From: Patescibacteria group bacterium
Lineage (GTDB): Bacteria; Patescibacteriota; Gracilibacteria; Peribacterales; Peribacteraceae
Direction of reading: 5' to 3'
NCBI GenBank assembly: GCA_018818235.1
Contig: JAHISE010000111.1
Span: forward strand, 1 to 27,305
Length of the DNA: 27,305 bases
Shown here: one piece after another, positions 15,225 to 25,500 of the stretch
How the letters are laid out: every line of letters starts with the position of its first letter
Position numbering within the stretch: position 1 is the stretch's first letter
The notes under the pieces: model-generated
What the model was told of the DNA's origin: nothing
Database searches by the model: none
Seen by the model: the letters and a program-made list of their open reading frames with translations, nothing else
Position numbers and translations under genes: made by a program

Positions 15225-15733
15225 AAATGGAAAATGGATAGTGGAAAATTGGTGTAAGCAATAGATGTTAGCGAACTTTGATGGGTCAGTAGATAATTTA
15301 CTGCAGAAAATATATAAATGAAACACTAATAACGGTATTTGTAAGTCAAATCCTTATCCGACTCATCCTTGGTTCCTCTCCAACCGACCTCACCCCTAGC
15401 CCCTCTCCTCTGAGGAGGAGAGGGGAACTCTGCAAAAAGAGATAACAAACTTTGATTTCTCCAATAACAGAGCTCCCCTCTCCACAGTGGGCTGGGCACG
15501 GCAATCATGATTGCCGTGCCTGGCCACGTCAGTCATGACTGACGTGCCAGGCGGAGCGGTGTGGAGAGGGGCAGGGGGTGAGGTCGGATAGAAAGCTAAA
15601 AATTTATTCCAGCAAATTATCTCCTGATCCACTTTGATGTCTCTTTAGCACTGTCGCACACGTACGACGTGCTTTACCACGGTCACACATGTGTAACGTG
15701 GTTTAGTATTTTCCACTTTCCATTTTCCATTCC
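15225..15733. repeat. Composite palindrome element between rsmH and the ftsL-like gene
   Basis: Outer inverted heptad arms are 15225-15249 (GGAAAAT/GGATAGT) and 15708-15733 (TTTCCAC/TTTCCAT). Inside is a long imperfect stem with arms 15384-15408 and 15563-15587 (CCGACCTCACCC type). Within that are an 11-bp hairpin (15400-15425), a perfect 26-nt palindrome (15495-15520) and a 22-nt palindrome (15525-15546). 15644-15705 is a two-hairpin, TAAA-linked array. Short ORFs in the element look accidental. Confidence 0.8.
15644..15705 (-). repeat. TAAA-linked hairpin array, short copy
   Basis: Read on the minus strand: TAAA, hairpin CCACG..CGTGG (15701-15677), TAAA, hairpin GCACGTCG..CAGTGC (15672-15648), TAAA. 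It is nearly identical to the start of the array at 27144-27262 and is in the opposite orientation. Confidence 0.85.
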
Positions 15734-15741
15734 TTTTCTTA

Positions 15742-15750
15742 TGCTATAAT
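15742..15750 (+). promoter_or_regulatory. Extended -10 promoter (TGCTATAAT) of the ftsL-like gene
   Basis: TGCTATAAT with a perfect hexamer at 15745-15750, 13 bases before the ATG at 15764. The -35 region lies in the heptad arm TTTCCATTTTCC. The same nonamer precedes both large DUF4215 genes. Confidence 0.7.
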
Positions 15751-15763
15751 CCAAAAGTCCGAT

Positions 15764-16105
15764 ATGTTTGCTGTTTTCTCCACATCTTCAATAACAAGGC
15801 GATTCTCGCTTGGCCGTCTGGTAAATCAAAGCACAATGCTATTGATGGTTTCTATTGGATCAATAATCCTTATTTTGGCTTTACTTATTCTTTTTCATCA
15901 AAATGCGAATGCTACAAAGGGGTATATGCTCAGAACACTTGAGCGCGAAAGATCACAATTATTACTGGAAGAAGAAGTGCTAAAAATGCAGGTTGCAAAG
16001 GCACAGGCACTGGAAAGACTGGAAAATGAAAATCAGATACAGGCTATGTTGCCTATGAGGGGACCTACATATTCGGAGGGGGATGCGACGGTTGCGGGGA
16101 ATTAG
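15764..16105 (+). CDS. FtsL/DivIC-like membrane coiled-coil protein
   Basis: 113 aa. A short basic N-terminus (residues 1-20) is followed by one membrane helix (about 25-45, MLLMVSIGSIILILALLILF) and an extracytoplasmic coiled coil (about 55-90, with LERERSQLLLEEEVLKMQVAKAQALERLENEN). Size, topology and position after rsmH fit FtsL, the divisome protein that works with FtsB/DivIC and FtsQ to activate septal wall synthesis. Sequence conservation in FtsL is too weak for a firm assignment, so it could be another septum-initiator-like protein. No penicillin-binding protein gene follows. The last 15 codons include many G-ending triplets (AGG, TCG, GAG, GGG, GCG, ACG). Confidence 0.65.
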   Translation: MFAVFSTSSITRRFSLGRLVNQSTMLLMVSIGSIILILALLILFHQNANATKGYMLRTLERERSQLLLEEEVLKMQVAKAQALERLENENQIQAMLPMRGPTYSEGDATVAGN

Positions 16106-16106
16106 A

Positions 16107-16202
16107 TGGATTACTGGAGTACTGGAATACTGGGGTGTTGTTTAGCATGTAGAATGTTTGTTGCTTCTTTAGACCAATATTCCAATATTCCAATATTCCT
16201 GT
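16107..16202. repeat. Empty 8-nt-repeat inverted element
   Basis: Left arm 16107-16134 (TACTGGAG TACTGGAA TACTGGGG) and right arm 16174-16202 (CCAATATT three times) are inverted with C/T differences (TACTGG against TATTGG). About 40 nt lie between, with no ORF. It starts two bases after the ftsL-like stop codon. Confidence 0.7.
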
Positions 16203-16290
16203 GATTTTCACTAATTATTTGCATAACTATAAATACAACCAAAAACATTCACTCTAGCAAGTATAATGCAGGGCACAAATTCTAAAAAAA

Positions 16291-16299
16291 TGCTATAAT
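16291..16299 (+). promoter_or_regulatory. Extended -10 promoter (TGCTATAAT) of the first DUF4215 gene
   Basis: TGCTATAAT ends ten bases before the ATG at 16310. The segment AAACGGATTT between box and ATG resembles the one before 20116 (TTAAGGATTC). A second TATAAT lies at 16262-16267. Confidence 0.7.
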
Positions 16300-16309
16300 A
16301 AACGGATTT

Positions 16310-18202
16310 ATGAATAAAAAAACACTAATAAAAACAGGTACTATAAGTGTTGCAGCCACTGTGATGCTTGCAGCAGTGGTAACATTTATAACTTCAAAAC
16401 CCAATGGATTATTGGCACAGGTAAATTGCATAGGAATGCCATACGGTACCGATGGTTGTCCACTTAAGGAAGAGGGTGATGCAGAGGATGTACAAATCGT
16501 AACTCCTCCAAATTGCGGGGATGGGGTTTTAAATGCGGATGAGGAATGTGATGCCGGCAGATATAACGGTATGAGCAGATGTTCAAAGATCTGTACGGTT
16601 ATATATTGCGGGGATAGTATAGTGTCGCCTCATGTAGGTGAAGAGTGTGAGCCTGAAACTCAGGAAGTTTATGCGATTGATCAGACAACCGGTGAGTTGA
16701 CTGTCGAAATTCAGTATGTACAAAAAACGTGTGGTACAGTTTGTGATGTTCCGGAATGTAATGCACAAGGTGATTGCAGTGGTGGATGTGTGTATAGTTT
16801 TCTGAGCGAGTGTATAGGCGATGAAAGTGTTACTTTGGTGGCTCCTGTTTCTGTTCTTAGTCAGGGAGAGGAGGAAGAAGAAGAAGAGGATGAGGATGAA
16901 GAGGAACAACATGCCACACCTCCGCCATCTGTTGTCGCAAATCCTGTCTGTGGTAATGGACTGGTGGAAAAGGACGAGGATTGTGATGATGGTAATAGAA
17001 ATAACTATGATGAATGTCCCAACGATTGTGAGACATCGGTTTGTGGCGATGGAGTTCGTGAAGGAGTGGAACAATGTGACGACGGCAATCACATAAATAC
17101 AGATGATTGTCCCATAAATTGCCAATTGCCGTATTGCGGAAATGGAATTAGAGAAGGGAGAGAAGAATGTGATGATGGAAATCAAAATAATTTTGATTCG
17201 TGTCCCACTGATTGTATTAAGACAGTTTGCGGAGACAGTGAAAGGGAAGGCACCGAAGAGTGTGATGATGGTAATCGCGTTGATGATGATGGTTGTACAA
17301 ATTCATGCAAACTTGTTAGATGTGGTGATAGTATTATTCAGCAAGGAGAAGAATGTGATGATGGTAATAAAGTGGATTCAGATGCTTGTTCCAATACATG
17401 TCGTCGCGCAACCTGCGGTGACGAGATAATTCAGGATGGTGAAGAATGTGATGATGGCAACGCAATCAATACCGACCAATGTACCAATTCATGCAAAAAA
17501 TCAATATGTGGTGATGGCATTGTTCAAAAAGGAGAAGAGTGTGATGATGAAAATCGGGATGGTTTTGATGCATGTCCAAATAATTGTCTTCTGCCAAAAT
17601 GTGGCAATGGAGTAAAAGAAGGTCAGGAAGAATGTGATGATGGGAATAGGAATGATTACGATGATTGTCCTTCAGATTGTCAGTTAACTGTTTGTGGTGA
17701 TGGAATAAGGGAAGGTAAAGAACAATGTGATGATGGCAATCTTGTAGATGATGATTCTTGTCCGAATTATTGTCGCTTGCCTGTATGTGGAAATGGAAGA
17801 TTGGAAGGGCAGGAAGAATGTGATGACGGGAATACAAAAAACGGTGATGGATGTGACAGAAAATGTGAGTATGAATCTGTCTGTGGCAATGGAGTTCAGG
17901 AAGATGAGGAAGAGTGCGATGGAGAGGATGACTGTAATGATAAATGTCACATGAAAATGGCTGTGTCTTCCACCGATGAAGCAATTATTAGTTCCGTGGG
18001 CAATGCATCATATGTGGAATTAGGTGTAATAGCTGCTGCAGGAACTTTATTCTTAGCACTTCTGTTAATCTTCAGAAAAAATATAGTGTCATTGATTATT
18101 TCTTTATTTGGGAAGAAAGGGAAAACAGGAGGAAAGCCTTTGTCATTGGATGATATTCCGTTGGATGAATTGGAGATGCCTTGGCATAGTTGGAATAAGT
18201 GA
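16310..18202 (+). CDS. DUF4215 Cys-rich repeat surface protein, membrane anchored (630 aa)
   Basis: Residues 8-30 are a signal or anchor helix. Residues 70-180 have two divergent Cys-rich units. About 185-200 is an acidic run (GEEEEEEEDEDEEEQ). About 214-560 holds eleven tandem units of about 31 residues with the pattern CG.G....G.E.CDDGN....D.C...C. This is the DUF4215/myxococcal Cys-rich repeat, probably disulfide-bonded and perhaps Ca2+-binding through its Asp cluster. Residues about 570-610 are a C-terminal membrane helix, followed by a cytosolic basic tail ending LDDIPLDELEMPWHSWNK. This gives a secreted, membrane-tethered rod. Units here use a short linker, unlike the longer units in the two genes at 20116-27101. 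Function may be adhesion or surface-layer formation; that is inference. Confidence 0.85.
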   Translation: MNKKTLIKTGTISVAATVMLAAVVTFITSKPNGLLAQVNCIGMPYGTDGCPLKEEGDAEDVQIVTPPNCGDGVLNADEECDAGRYNGMSRCSKICTVIYCGDSIVSPHVGEECEPETQEVYAIDQTTGELTVEIQYVQKTCGTVCDVPECNAQGDCSGGCVYSFLSECIGDESVTLVAPVSVLSQGEEEEEEEDEDEEEQHATPPPSVVANPVCGNGLVEKDEDCDDGNRNNYDECPNDCETSVCGDGVREGVEQCDDGNHINTDDCPINCQLPYCGNGIREGREECDDGNQNNFDSCPTDCIKTVCGDSEREGTEECDDGNRVDDDGCTNSCKLVRCGDSIIQQGEECDDGNKVDSDACSNTCRRATCGDEIIQDGEECDDGNAINTDQCTNSCKKSICGDGIVQKGEECDDENRDGFDACPNNCLLPKCGNGVKEGQEECDDGNRNDYDDCPSDCQLTVCGDGIREGKEQCDDGNLVDDDSCPNYCRLPVCGNGRLEGQEECDDGNTKNGDGCDRKCEYESVCGNGVQEDEEECDGEDDCNDKCHMKMAVSSTDEAIISSVGNASYVELGVIAAAGTLFLALLLIFRKNIVSLIISLFGKKGKTGGKPLSLDDIPLDELEMPWHSWNK

Positions 18203-18250
18203 TGATGTATTCACTAGTATAGTTTTTATTTAATGAACCTGAACTGCTAT

Positions 18251-18533
18251 GTCACTGGTCGCTAGTCCCTAGTCGATTATTGAGTCTGATACCCCTTCGC
18301 GTTTAAAATAGTACTAATTCACTCAAGCTTGAGGCCGTTGATTTTTGGCTTATGTAAACGCTACGGGGCACCATCCGTCGCATGTTAAGCTATGGATGGC
18401 ACGCGAGAGGAGGTAGCAATTTGTTTTATTGATTAGTATCTTTTTAAAAGCAAATTGGTATGAGCATCAGAGTCGAAGACCGGTCTTTCAAATATATAGA
18501 TTGACCAGCGACCAGCGACAAGTGACCAGTGAC
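18251..18533. repeat. GTCACTG-heptad inverted element without a gene, holding two mismatched-core hairpins
   Basis: Left arm 18251-18275 and right arm 18503-18533 are the same GTCACTG/GACCAGC heptads as in cassette 2 and tkt. The 227 nt inside has no ORF. It contains CCCCTTCGCGTTTA (18292-18305) paired with TAAACGCTACGGGG (18355-18368), and CCATCCGTCGC (18371-18381) paired with GCTATGGATGG (18389-18399). It may be a cassette whose gene was lost or a non-coding variant. Confidence 0.75.
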
Positions 18534-18577
18534 TGCATGTAAATATAATAACTTTTCAAAATATTTACTTTATTAAT

Positions 18578-19981
18578 CTAACCAAACCTCCTCACCTGCA
18601 CACTCGAAACCGTTGCATCTTTTGCTTCTATATCGGAAAGCAGGACCACATCATCGCCTTCCTTAACCAATTCATACTTAATTGCGGTCTTAAAAGCCTC
18701 TGTGACAGTACTTTCGGGGTCTGTGAAGGGTATTACATACGGATGTATGCCGTAACACAGTTTAAGTGTTCTTTGTATGGAAGAACTATCGGTGAAAGCA
18801 ATAATCGGTTTTTTGGGATGAAACTTACTTACTTCTTTTGCAGTTTTTCCGGTTCGTGTAAATACGAAAATGAGAGAGGCTTCTGCTGATTCGGAAAGTG
18901 TCACTGCCGCTTCAGCACGTGCTTCGCGTTCATTGTGAACAGGCATTTCGTAGTTTCTTGGGAATCTCGACAAATGGTTTTCGGTATAATTCTGTATACG
19001 ACTCATTGCCTCTATTGCCTTAAGTGGGAAGTTACCGGCTGCTGTTTCTCCGGAAAGCATGGTCGCGTCCGCGCCCGTCATAACGGCATGTGCGACATCT
19101 GTAACTTCTGCTCTGGTTGGCATGGGGTGTTCTATCATGCTTTCCAGCATATGTGTTGCAACAATCACAGGGACACCGCGGTCTCGGCATTGAATTACTA
19201 TTTCATCTTGCAATGGTGGCAATTCTTCGAATGGCAAATCTGTGCCCAAATCACCTCTGGCTATCATTATCCCATCCGATACCTCTATGATCTCGGATAT
19301 GTTTTCAACTGCTTGTCTCGTCTCAATCTTAGGAATAATTTGAATGCTACCTCCTTTCTCTTTGATGAAACCTCGGACTTTGTTTACATCATCTGCTGTT
19401 CGTACAAATGAAAGTGCCAGAAAATCCACTTCTTCTTCCACGGCAAATGCAATGTCTTCCCAATCTTGATCTGTTACGGAAGGAAGATCAATGTCAGCTC
19501 CCGGCAATGTAATGTGCCTTCTGCTTCCAATACTTCCATTACTTTGTGCACGAGCAATGACGGATCCATCTTTGTTGATCTTAACAATATCAAGTATTAG
19601 TTCTCCGTTATCAATAATTATTCGATCTGTTTCAGGAACATCCGCATAAAATCTGTCGTAATTAACTTCAATCACACTTCGTTTATCATCATGCATTTCG
19701 AATGATGAGAAAATTATTTCTTCTCCCTCTTTGACATTTACAGGGTGTGCGATTACGCCTGTTCTAATTTCTGCTCCCTTTGTATCTATCATAAGGGCAA
19801 CGCATTTATTATTTGATTTACATATGTTTCTGATTGAGTTTATCTTTTCTCTGCATCCTTCTATGGTGCCGTGGGATCGATTCAGCCTTGCAATGTCCAT
19901 TCCTCCCATAATCATAGCCTCCAGCGTCTTACGATCGTCAGATGAAGGACCTATTGTGCATATTATCTTTGTTGATCTCAT
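18578..19981 (-). CDS. pyk: Pyruvate kinase
   Basis: 467 aa, normal length. It transfers phosphate from phosphoenolpyruvate to ADP in the last step of glycolysis. Motifs are TKIICTIGPSS (4-14), GGMDIARLNRSHG, IDTKGAEIRTG, the catalytic Lys in IIPKIETRQAVEN, the metal-binding Glu/Asp in DGIMIARGDLGTD, and ATHMLESMIEHPMPTRAEVTD with the substrate/K+ region DATMLSGETAAG. The C-terminal regulatory domain is present. A TAAACT box lies eight bases before the ATG. It is divergent from the DUF4215 operon. The final eleven codons (ACG GTT TCG AGT GTG CAG GTG AGG AGG TTT GGT) suddenly favour G-ending triplets. No terminator was recognised, and a repeat element follows. Confidence 0.96.
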   Translation of the reverse strand: MRSTKIICTIGPSSDDRKTLEAMIMGGMDIARLNRSHGTIEGCREKINSIRNICKSNNKCVALMIDTKGAEIRTGVIAHPVNVKEGEEIIFSSFEMHDDKRSVIEVNYDRFYADVPETDRIIIDNGELILDIVKINKDGSVIARAQSNGSIGSRRHITLPGADIDLPSVTDQDWEDIAFAVEEEVDFLALSFVRTADDVNKVRGFIKEKGGSIQIIPKIETRQAVENISEIIEVSDGIMIARGDLGTDLPFEELPPLQDEIVIQCRDRGVPVIVATHMLESMIEHPMPTRAEVTDVAHAVMTGADATMLSGETAAGNFPLKAIEAMSRIQNYTENHLSRFPRNYEMPVHNEREARAEAAVTLSESAEASLIFVFTRTGKTAKEVSKFHPKKPIIAFTDSSSIQRTLKLCYGIHPYVIPFTDPESTVTEAFKTAIKYELVKEGDDVVLLSDIEAKDATVSSVQVRRFG

Positions 19982-20096
19982 GTGTTGCTAGTTTAGCAGT
20001 GAATTTTGTACATATACAGCGAATTAAGACTAATATTATTATAACATTAAATAGAGTAATAGACAACGTTTCAAGCAGGTCAAAAAGGTAAAATTA

Positions 20097-20105
20097 TGCT
20101 ATAAT
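20097..20105 (+). promoter_or_regulatory. Extended -10 promoter (TGCTATAAT) of the DUF4215/beta-repeat operon
   Basis: TGCTATAAT ends ten bases before the ATG at 20116, with the same spacing as before 16310. This suggests shared regulation of the surface genes and a transcript with little or no leader. Confidence 0.7.
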
Positions 20106-20115
20106 TTAAGGATTC

Positions 20116-22578
20116 ATGAACAAAAACAACACATTACGTCTTCTCCCGTGGTTGGTAATTATCTTATTTCTCCTTCCACTTGGAATTCCATCCGATCAGA
20201 GTGATAGGAGTAAAAACCTGATTCATGTACCCGTTCTTTACGGGTATTCAACATGCGGAAATAATGATGTGGAAACAGGTGAAGGATGTGATGACGGTGA
20301 TACAAGCAGCGGTGACGGTTGTTCGAGTTCCTGCACAGTGGAAAGTGGATATACATGCAACGGTGACCCAAGTACATGTAGCACAACTTGTGGCGATGGA
20401 ATTAAAGCAGGGAATGAAGGCTGTGATGATGATGGTACAACCAGCGGCGATGGATGTTCAAGTACGTGCACCGTGGAAAGTGGCTATTCCTGTAGTGGTA
20501 CTCCAAGTTCATGTAATACTGTTTGTGGAGATAGGATAATTGCGGGCAGCGAAGCTTGTGATGATGGGAATATAAGGAATAATGACGGATGTTCTTCCTC
20601 CTGTGCTATTGAAAGCGGATGGGCGTGCTCCGGAACACCAAGTAATTGTTCAGCCTCTTGCGGTGATGAGGAAATTGATGGGAATGAGACGTGTGATGAT
20701 GGAAATCTAACTTCAGGAGACGGATGTTCCAGTGCATGTGCTACTGAAAATGGTTATACATGTACGGGTGAACCCAGTAGTTGTTCATATTCATGTGGCG
20801 ATGGAGCAATTGCAAATGTGGTGGAGGAATGTGATGATAGAAATACAACTGCAGGTGATGGATGTTCAGATTCTTGTACTGTGGAAACATATTATGCCTG
20901 TACAAGTGAACCAAGTAATTGCATTGCTGATTGTGGTGATAGTGTGATATTTCTTGCTGAGAATTGTGATGACGGGAATGAGAACAATGGTGATGGTTGT
21001 TCTTCAAGCTGTCTAAAAGAGGCAGGATGGACATGCTCAGGCACACCAACAAAATGTTTCTCTACTTGCGGTGATAATATTGTTGTTGGAGATGAAGAAT
21101 GCGAACCGCCGAGTTCGTTATCTTGTTCCAGTAATTGTATGAATCAGTCTATCGGAGGAGGAAGTTCCAGTATTAGTACAGTATCAGGGAGAGCGGAAAA
21201 TCGCAGAAACGCAGCCAATGAATCCATTAATTCGGATCTATTAATGTTGTCCGATGTTCCGGTTAGAGTTAGGCAACTTACTACATGTGGTGACGGGAAA
21301 GTTGATATAGGTGAAGAGTGTGATGATGGTAATGAAATAGATTCTGACGGCTGTTCGTCCTTCTGTTATCGCGAAATCGGCTATTGTGGTGATGAATTAG
21401 TTCAAAGGGCTAAAGGAGAGGAATGTGAGCCTGAGAAAGAATTTAAAGACGGCAAGTGGATTTTTGTAAATGCACCAAAGTGTTCGGATATTCCAGATGC
21501 AACATTTTGTAGTGCACCAACTTCAAAAGAGAAGGGATGTACTCTGGAGCCATTACCTCCGTGTAGTACTTCTAATCTATCAGAAGGAATGCAATTTCAG
21601 AAGATAAGATATTGCGGTGATGGTAGAAAAGATGAAGTAGAACAATGTGATTTTGGAAGCGCATGTCATGGTGGGCAATATCATGGAATAGTTTTAAATG
21701 ACAGAAGAGATGTTTTGTCATGCAATAATAATGGCGGTGAAAGCCATCCAAGATCCGGTGACGGATGTAGCAACAAATGTCAGTTGGAATATTGCGGAGA
21801 TGGCATTGTTCAATTACGAGAACAGTGTGACAATGGCAAAGTTTGTTCTGATGACAAAAAGACCCCATGTAAAACAGATTTGGAATGTGGCAATAAAGGC
21901 GCATGTGCTTACAACGAAGCAATTAATCCTTCATGTAATAAATCTTGTCAGATATGCAATGGGTTATACATCTCAACACTAAAATTAGATAAAATGGATG
22001 TTGGAGAGCATATTGTAAAAGTAATGGTCGAAAATGCATGTGGCGTTTCTACGGTTAATGAGACCCGTTTTTTGCTTGTTGACACTATTTCCAGAACTCC
22101 ACCGAGTATTCCGGCTCATAAGATTGATTTAAAAAAGAATGTTTATAAAAAAGGAGATGCAAATAAAGAGCCGCCGAATACTTCTGTGGTTACAGATAAA
22201 AGCCGCTATTTTAAAGGAATGGATAAGGGGGTACTTGTAAGTGTTATTGTGACAGACTCATTTGGTTTATTAATGCACGGATTATCGTCTGATTCATTTA
22301 CTTTGGTGGTTGATGGTAGAATAATTAATGGTGCACTGTTTATTGAGGATGTATCACAAAATTGCGTTTTAAGTTCAGCCGATGTTCCTGTGCACACTTG
22401 TGACAGTAAAGAGATATCATATGTGTCTGAACCCGGCAATGTGTTGCTCGGTAGTCTGTTACAAAATGTTCAGGATAACAAGGTTTCGTTAGGAATTGGT
22501 ATGGGCATAATTGCGGCAATGTTTTTTGTTTTATTGAATGCTAATGGAAATAAACGTTTCACCAATACCGTCAAATGA
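20116..22578 (+). CDS. DUF4215 Cys-rich repeat surface protein, membrane anchored (820 aa)
   Basis: A signal peptide is at residues 1-26 (LLPWLVIILFLLPLGIP). About 48-340 has six long DUF4215 units of about 44 residues (CGDG..G.E.CDDGN..SGDGCSS.C..E.GY.C.G.PS.C) and one short one. About 395-620 has four more irregular units with longer inserts. Then comes a region of about 180 residues without Cys repeats, predicted beta-rich (YISTLKLDKMDVGEHIVKVMV). A C-terminal membrane helix is near 793-812 (LGIGMGIIAAMFFVLLNA), and a short basic tail ends NKRFTNTVK. It is probably a secreted, tethered surface protein. The stop codon overlaps the next start (ATGA), so the two proteins are translationally coupled and may form a pair. 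Confidence 0.85.
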   Translation: MNKNNTLRLLPWLVIILFLLPLGIPSDQSDRSKNLIHVPVLYGYSTCGNNDVETGEGCDDGDTSSGDGCSSSCTVESGYTCNGDPSTCSTTCGDGIKAGNEGCDDDGTTSGDGCSSTCTVESGYSCSGTPSSCNTVCGDRIIAGSEACDDGNIRNNDGCSSSCAIESGWACSGTPSNCSASCGDEEIDGNETCDDGNLTSGDGCSSACATENGYTCTGEPSSCSYSCGDGAIANVVEECDDRNTTAGDGCSDSCTVETYYACTSEPSNCIADCGDSVIFLAENCDDGNENNGDGCSSSCLKEAGWTCSGTPTKCFSTCGDNIVVGDEECEPPSSLSCSSNCMNQSIGGGSSSISTVSGRAENRRNAANESINSDLLMLSDVPVRVRQLTTCGDGKVDIGEECDDGNEIDSDGCSSFCYREIGYCGDELVQRAKGEECEPEKEFKDGKWIFVNAPKCSDIPDATFCSAPTSKEKGCTLEPLPPCSTSNLSEGMQFQKIRYCGDGRKDEVEQCDFGSACHGGQYHGIVLNDRRDVLSCNNNGGESHPRSGDGCSNKCQLEYCGDGIVQLREQCDNGKVCSDDKKTPCKTDLECGNKGACAYNEAINPSCNKSCQICNGLYISTLKLDKMDVGEHIVKVMVENACGVSTVNETRFLLVDTISRTPPSIPAHKIDLKKNVYKKGDANKEPPNTSVVTDKSRYFKGMDKGVLVSVIVTDSFGLLMHGLSSDSFTLVVDGRIINGALFIEDVSQNCVLSSADVPVHTCDSKEISYVSEPGNVLLGSLLQNVQDNKVSLGIGMGIIAAMFFVLLNANGNKRFTNTVK

Positions 22579-25500
22579 ACAAGCTTTATGTTGCTGTCGG
22601 CTCGTTGGTCATTACAACAATAGTAATGTCACATAATTCATATGACAGTTTAACTGCTGCTCTATTGGGTGCTGGTACGACTATAAATCCATATCGCATA
22701 GAAAATTGTATGGATTTGCAGTCAATGAGACAGGATCCAAAAGCACATTATCTGTTAACAAAAGATATTGAATGCAATGAATCAGTAAGATGGAACACTT
22801 CATCTTGTTTAGATAATAAGACAGCAGAAACCTGTTCAATGCAGAAGGATAAATGTTTTTGGAACAAGAAATATACTTGTAAGGGAGAGATGTACGATGG
22901 ATGTGCCTATGGCAAATTTGATTGTTTGGAATGGTGTGATGGTTCGGATTGGATAGGTGAAGATACATGTGAAGATATGTATGGATTTGTTCCGATTGGA
23001 ACGAAGGATAATCCATTTTCCGGGTCTTTAGATGGCAGTGGATATACTATTTCTAATTTAGATTCCTATTGGCCGGATACAAATAACGTAGGTCTTTTTG
23101 GCGTTGTGAATGGTGGAACAATCAAGAATTTACGATATATTCGTTCAAAAATTAGTGGTCAGTCTTATGTGGGAGGAATGGTAGGTTTGTTTAAGGGGGG
23201 GATCATAGAAAATGTAATATCAGAATTTGGTGTTATTGAGGGTGACAACAGGGTTGGAGGTTTAATCGGTGGAGTTGTTTTGGAAGGTATTTCCGCTGAT
23301 GTTTCGAAAATTGCATCATATAATTGTACGGTTGATGGCAGAACTTTTGTAGGAGGTCTGGTTGGAGAAAATCGTGATGGGATAATCTCGGAAAGTGCCA
23401 CCAGTGAATGTAATGTTTCAGGATCATATGATGTTGGAGGTTTGATAGGTGTAAATGTTGGTGGCGAAATTAACAATACATATTCAAATGCAAAAATTGG
23501 AACAGGAACAAGAGTAGGAGGTTCTTTGGGTGTAAATGCCGGAAATGGCGAAGTGATTAATGCTGTTTCATTTGGACCTGTAAATTGCGAATTCTGTGAT
23601 TTCAATAAGACCGGTGGACTGATTGCTTATAATGAATCAGGCTCCATTGTCAAATCTTCTTATTACAATGGTGATGATAACAATAAAAATGATAGTGGCT
23701 ATGGTGAAGCAAAAACTTTGAATGAACTGAGCGAATCAGGCACGTATGTTGCTTGGGATTGGGATAGCGTTTGGGGAAAAGACGAAGGGGGAAATCCATT
23801 TCTTGTAGGTTTGTCTAGGTCTTCAACAGCTTTATCAGATATTGACTCAGAACATGCATCAGCGGAATCGGAAGAGAATATAAATATTGGTGAAACAATC
23901 ATCGGTATGGTATATAAAATTGTTAATAACAAGAGTGAGCCTGTAAAAGATGTGACGATTGCAATCAGTGTGAATGGAGAGCCAATTAAAGTACGAGGCG
24001 AAAGTGATGAGGAAGGGAAATTTAGTATAGAGGGAGTTAATTCATCTTCGGGTGATTTGGTAACTGTATTCATTGAGCGTGATAACAATCAGGCAGCTAC
24101 AATTGCGAAGAAAACAGATGAAAATCTTCCTTCAATTGATCTTTATTACAATCAGCTAAGGATTAATGGCTCACAACCACAAATGATATTTTCGAATGAA
24201 ATTAGCAGGCTTGAATATACTGGGGAATACGTTCATCCTGATTTAGAATCATTATTTATATCAAAAGATAAGGAAATATTAGTAAGAGAAGGAAAAACAC
24301 TATATGTAGAATCTGGTGCTACGTTTAGGCTTACAAATAATCTTGAGGTTGGGAATTTGGAGCTCGAAGGTATGATATTGCAAAAAGGTTATGACTTAAC
24401 TGTGATTGATAAATTTATACAAAAAGGAGGTATATATGATGCCGGAGCAGGAATAACTTTAGTTAAAGGTGACTTTGTAATGGATGGAGGTGATTTTAAT
24501 GGTGACAAGGGATTGGTTGAATTCGCAGGTGATTTGGTTGGCATGTTCAGATTGAATGGTGGAAAATTTGTATCACCATCTATGTTGATTGTCAGTACGG
24601 ATTGGATTCAGAATGGTGGAGAATTTATACACAATGAATCAACGGTTGTGTTTGCCGGCACATCTCATAATATTGATGTAAATGAAAGTGAGACATTCTT
24701 CAACGTTGTTATAGACAAAAAGGATAACTCCGGACTTCGAATTATTAAGGATGATAAAATTAAAGTGTTAAATGATCTTACTTTAATTGATGGCATATTA
24801 GAGGGCGGAAAGATCGAGGCCGAAGGTGCTGTGGTTCATAAATCTTTCTTTGACGGAGGTGACACAATTATGGAAATTAAGGGCGATAGGAATAGAAGTG
24901 TTGTGTTTTCTGTTGGTGGCAGATTGCCGCAAGTAATATTTAATGCAAAGAGTGCAACTGCAAGGGTGGAAGTTATGCATACTGATGATGATGATAATGA
25001 AGAAGATGATGTACTAATATTCGACAAGCCATTTAATTTGATAAACGGAAATATTAATATTAACGAAGGAGATGTTTGGTTTAACTCTGATGTTGATATG
25101 GAAGGTGGATACATTAAGATGCAGGGTGGTTCGATTGTTTCGGCTGCGCCATTTAGATTTTATGATGGAAAAATAACAGCTAATTACGGTGCGATTACTT
25201 TTAACTCTCCGTTATTGCTAAGCGGTGGGGAAATACTATTGTTAGATGCTGAGTTAAGTGTAAATAATGATACATTAATCAAGAATGGCAAATTCCGGGG
25301 AGGCAATGGAAATGTTGCATTTAATGGTAATTTGATAATGACAGGTGGAACGTTGATAGCCCCATCCGGACTAATGACTGTAAGGGGAAACATGAGTCTA
25401 TTGAAGGACAAAGCGTCATTTGATAATAATGGAGGAACTGTTTCGTTTGAAGGTATGACAAGGACAATTGATATGGATGGTGCTAAGTTTGGAAATCTTA

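Noticed and set aside
15326..15632. Two overlapping minus-strand ORFs between rsmH and the ftsL-like gene
   Set aside because: They translate palindromic repeats and have no protein-like features.
16583..17984. Long antisense ORFs opposite the DUF4215 repeats
   Set aside because: They are produced by the regular GAT-rich repeat in the sense gene; the products are His-rich and repetitive.
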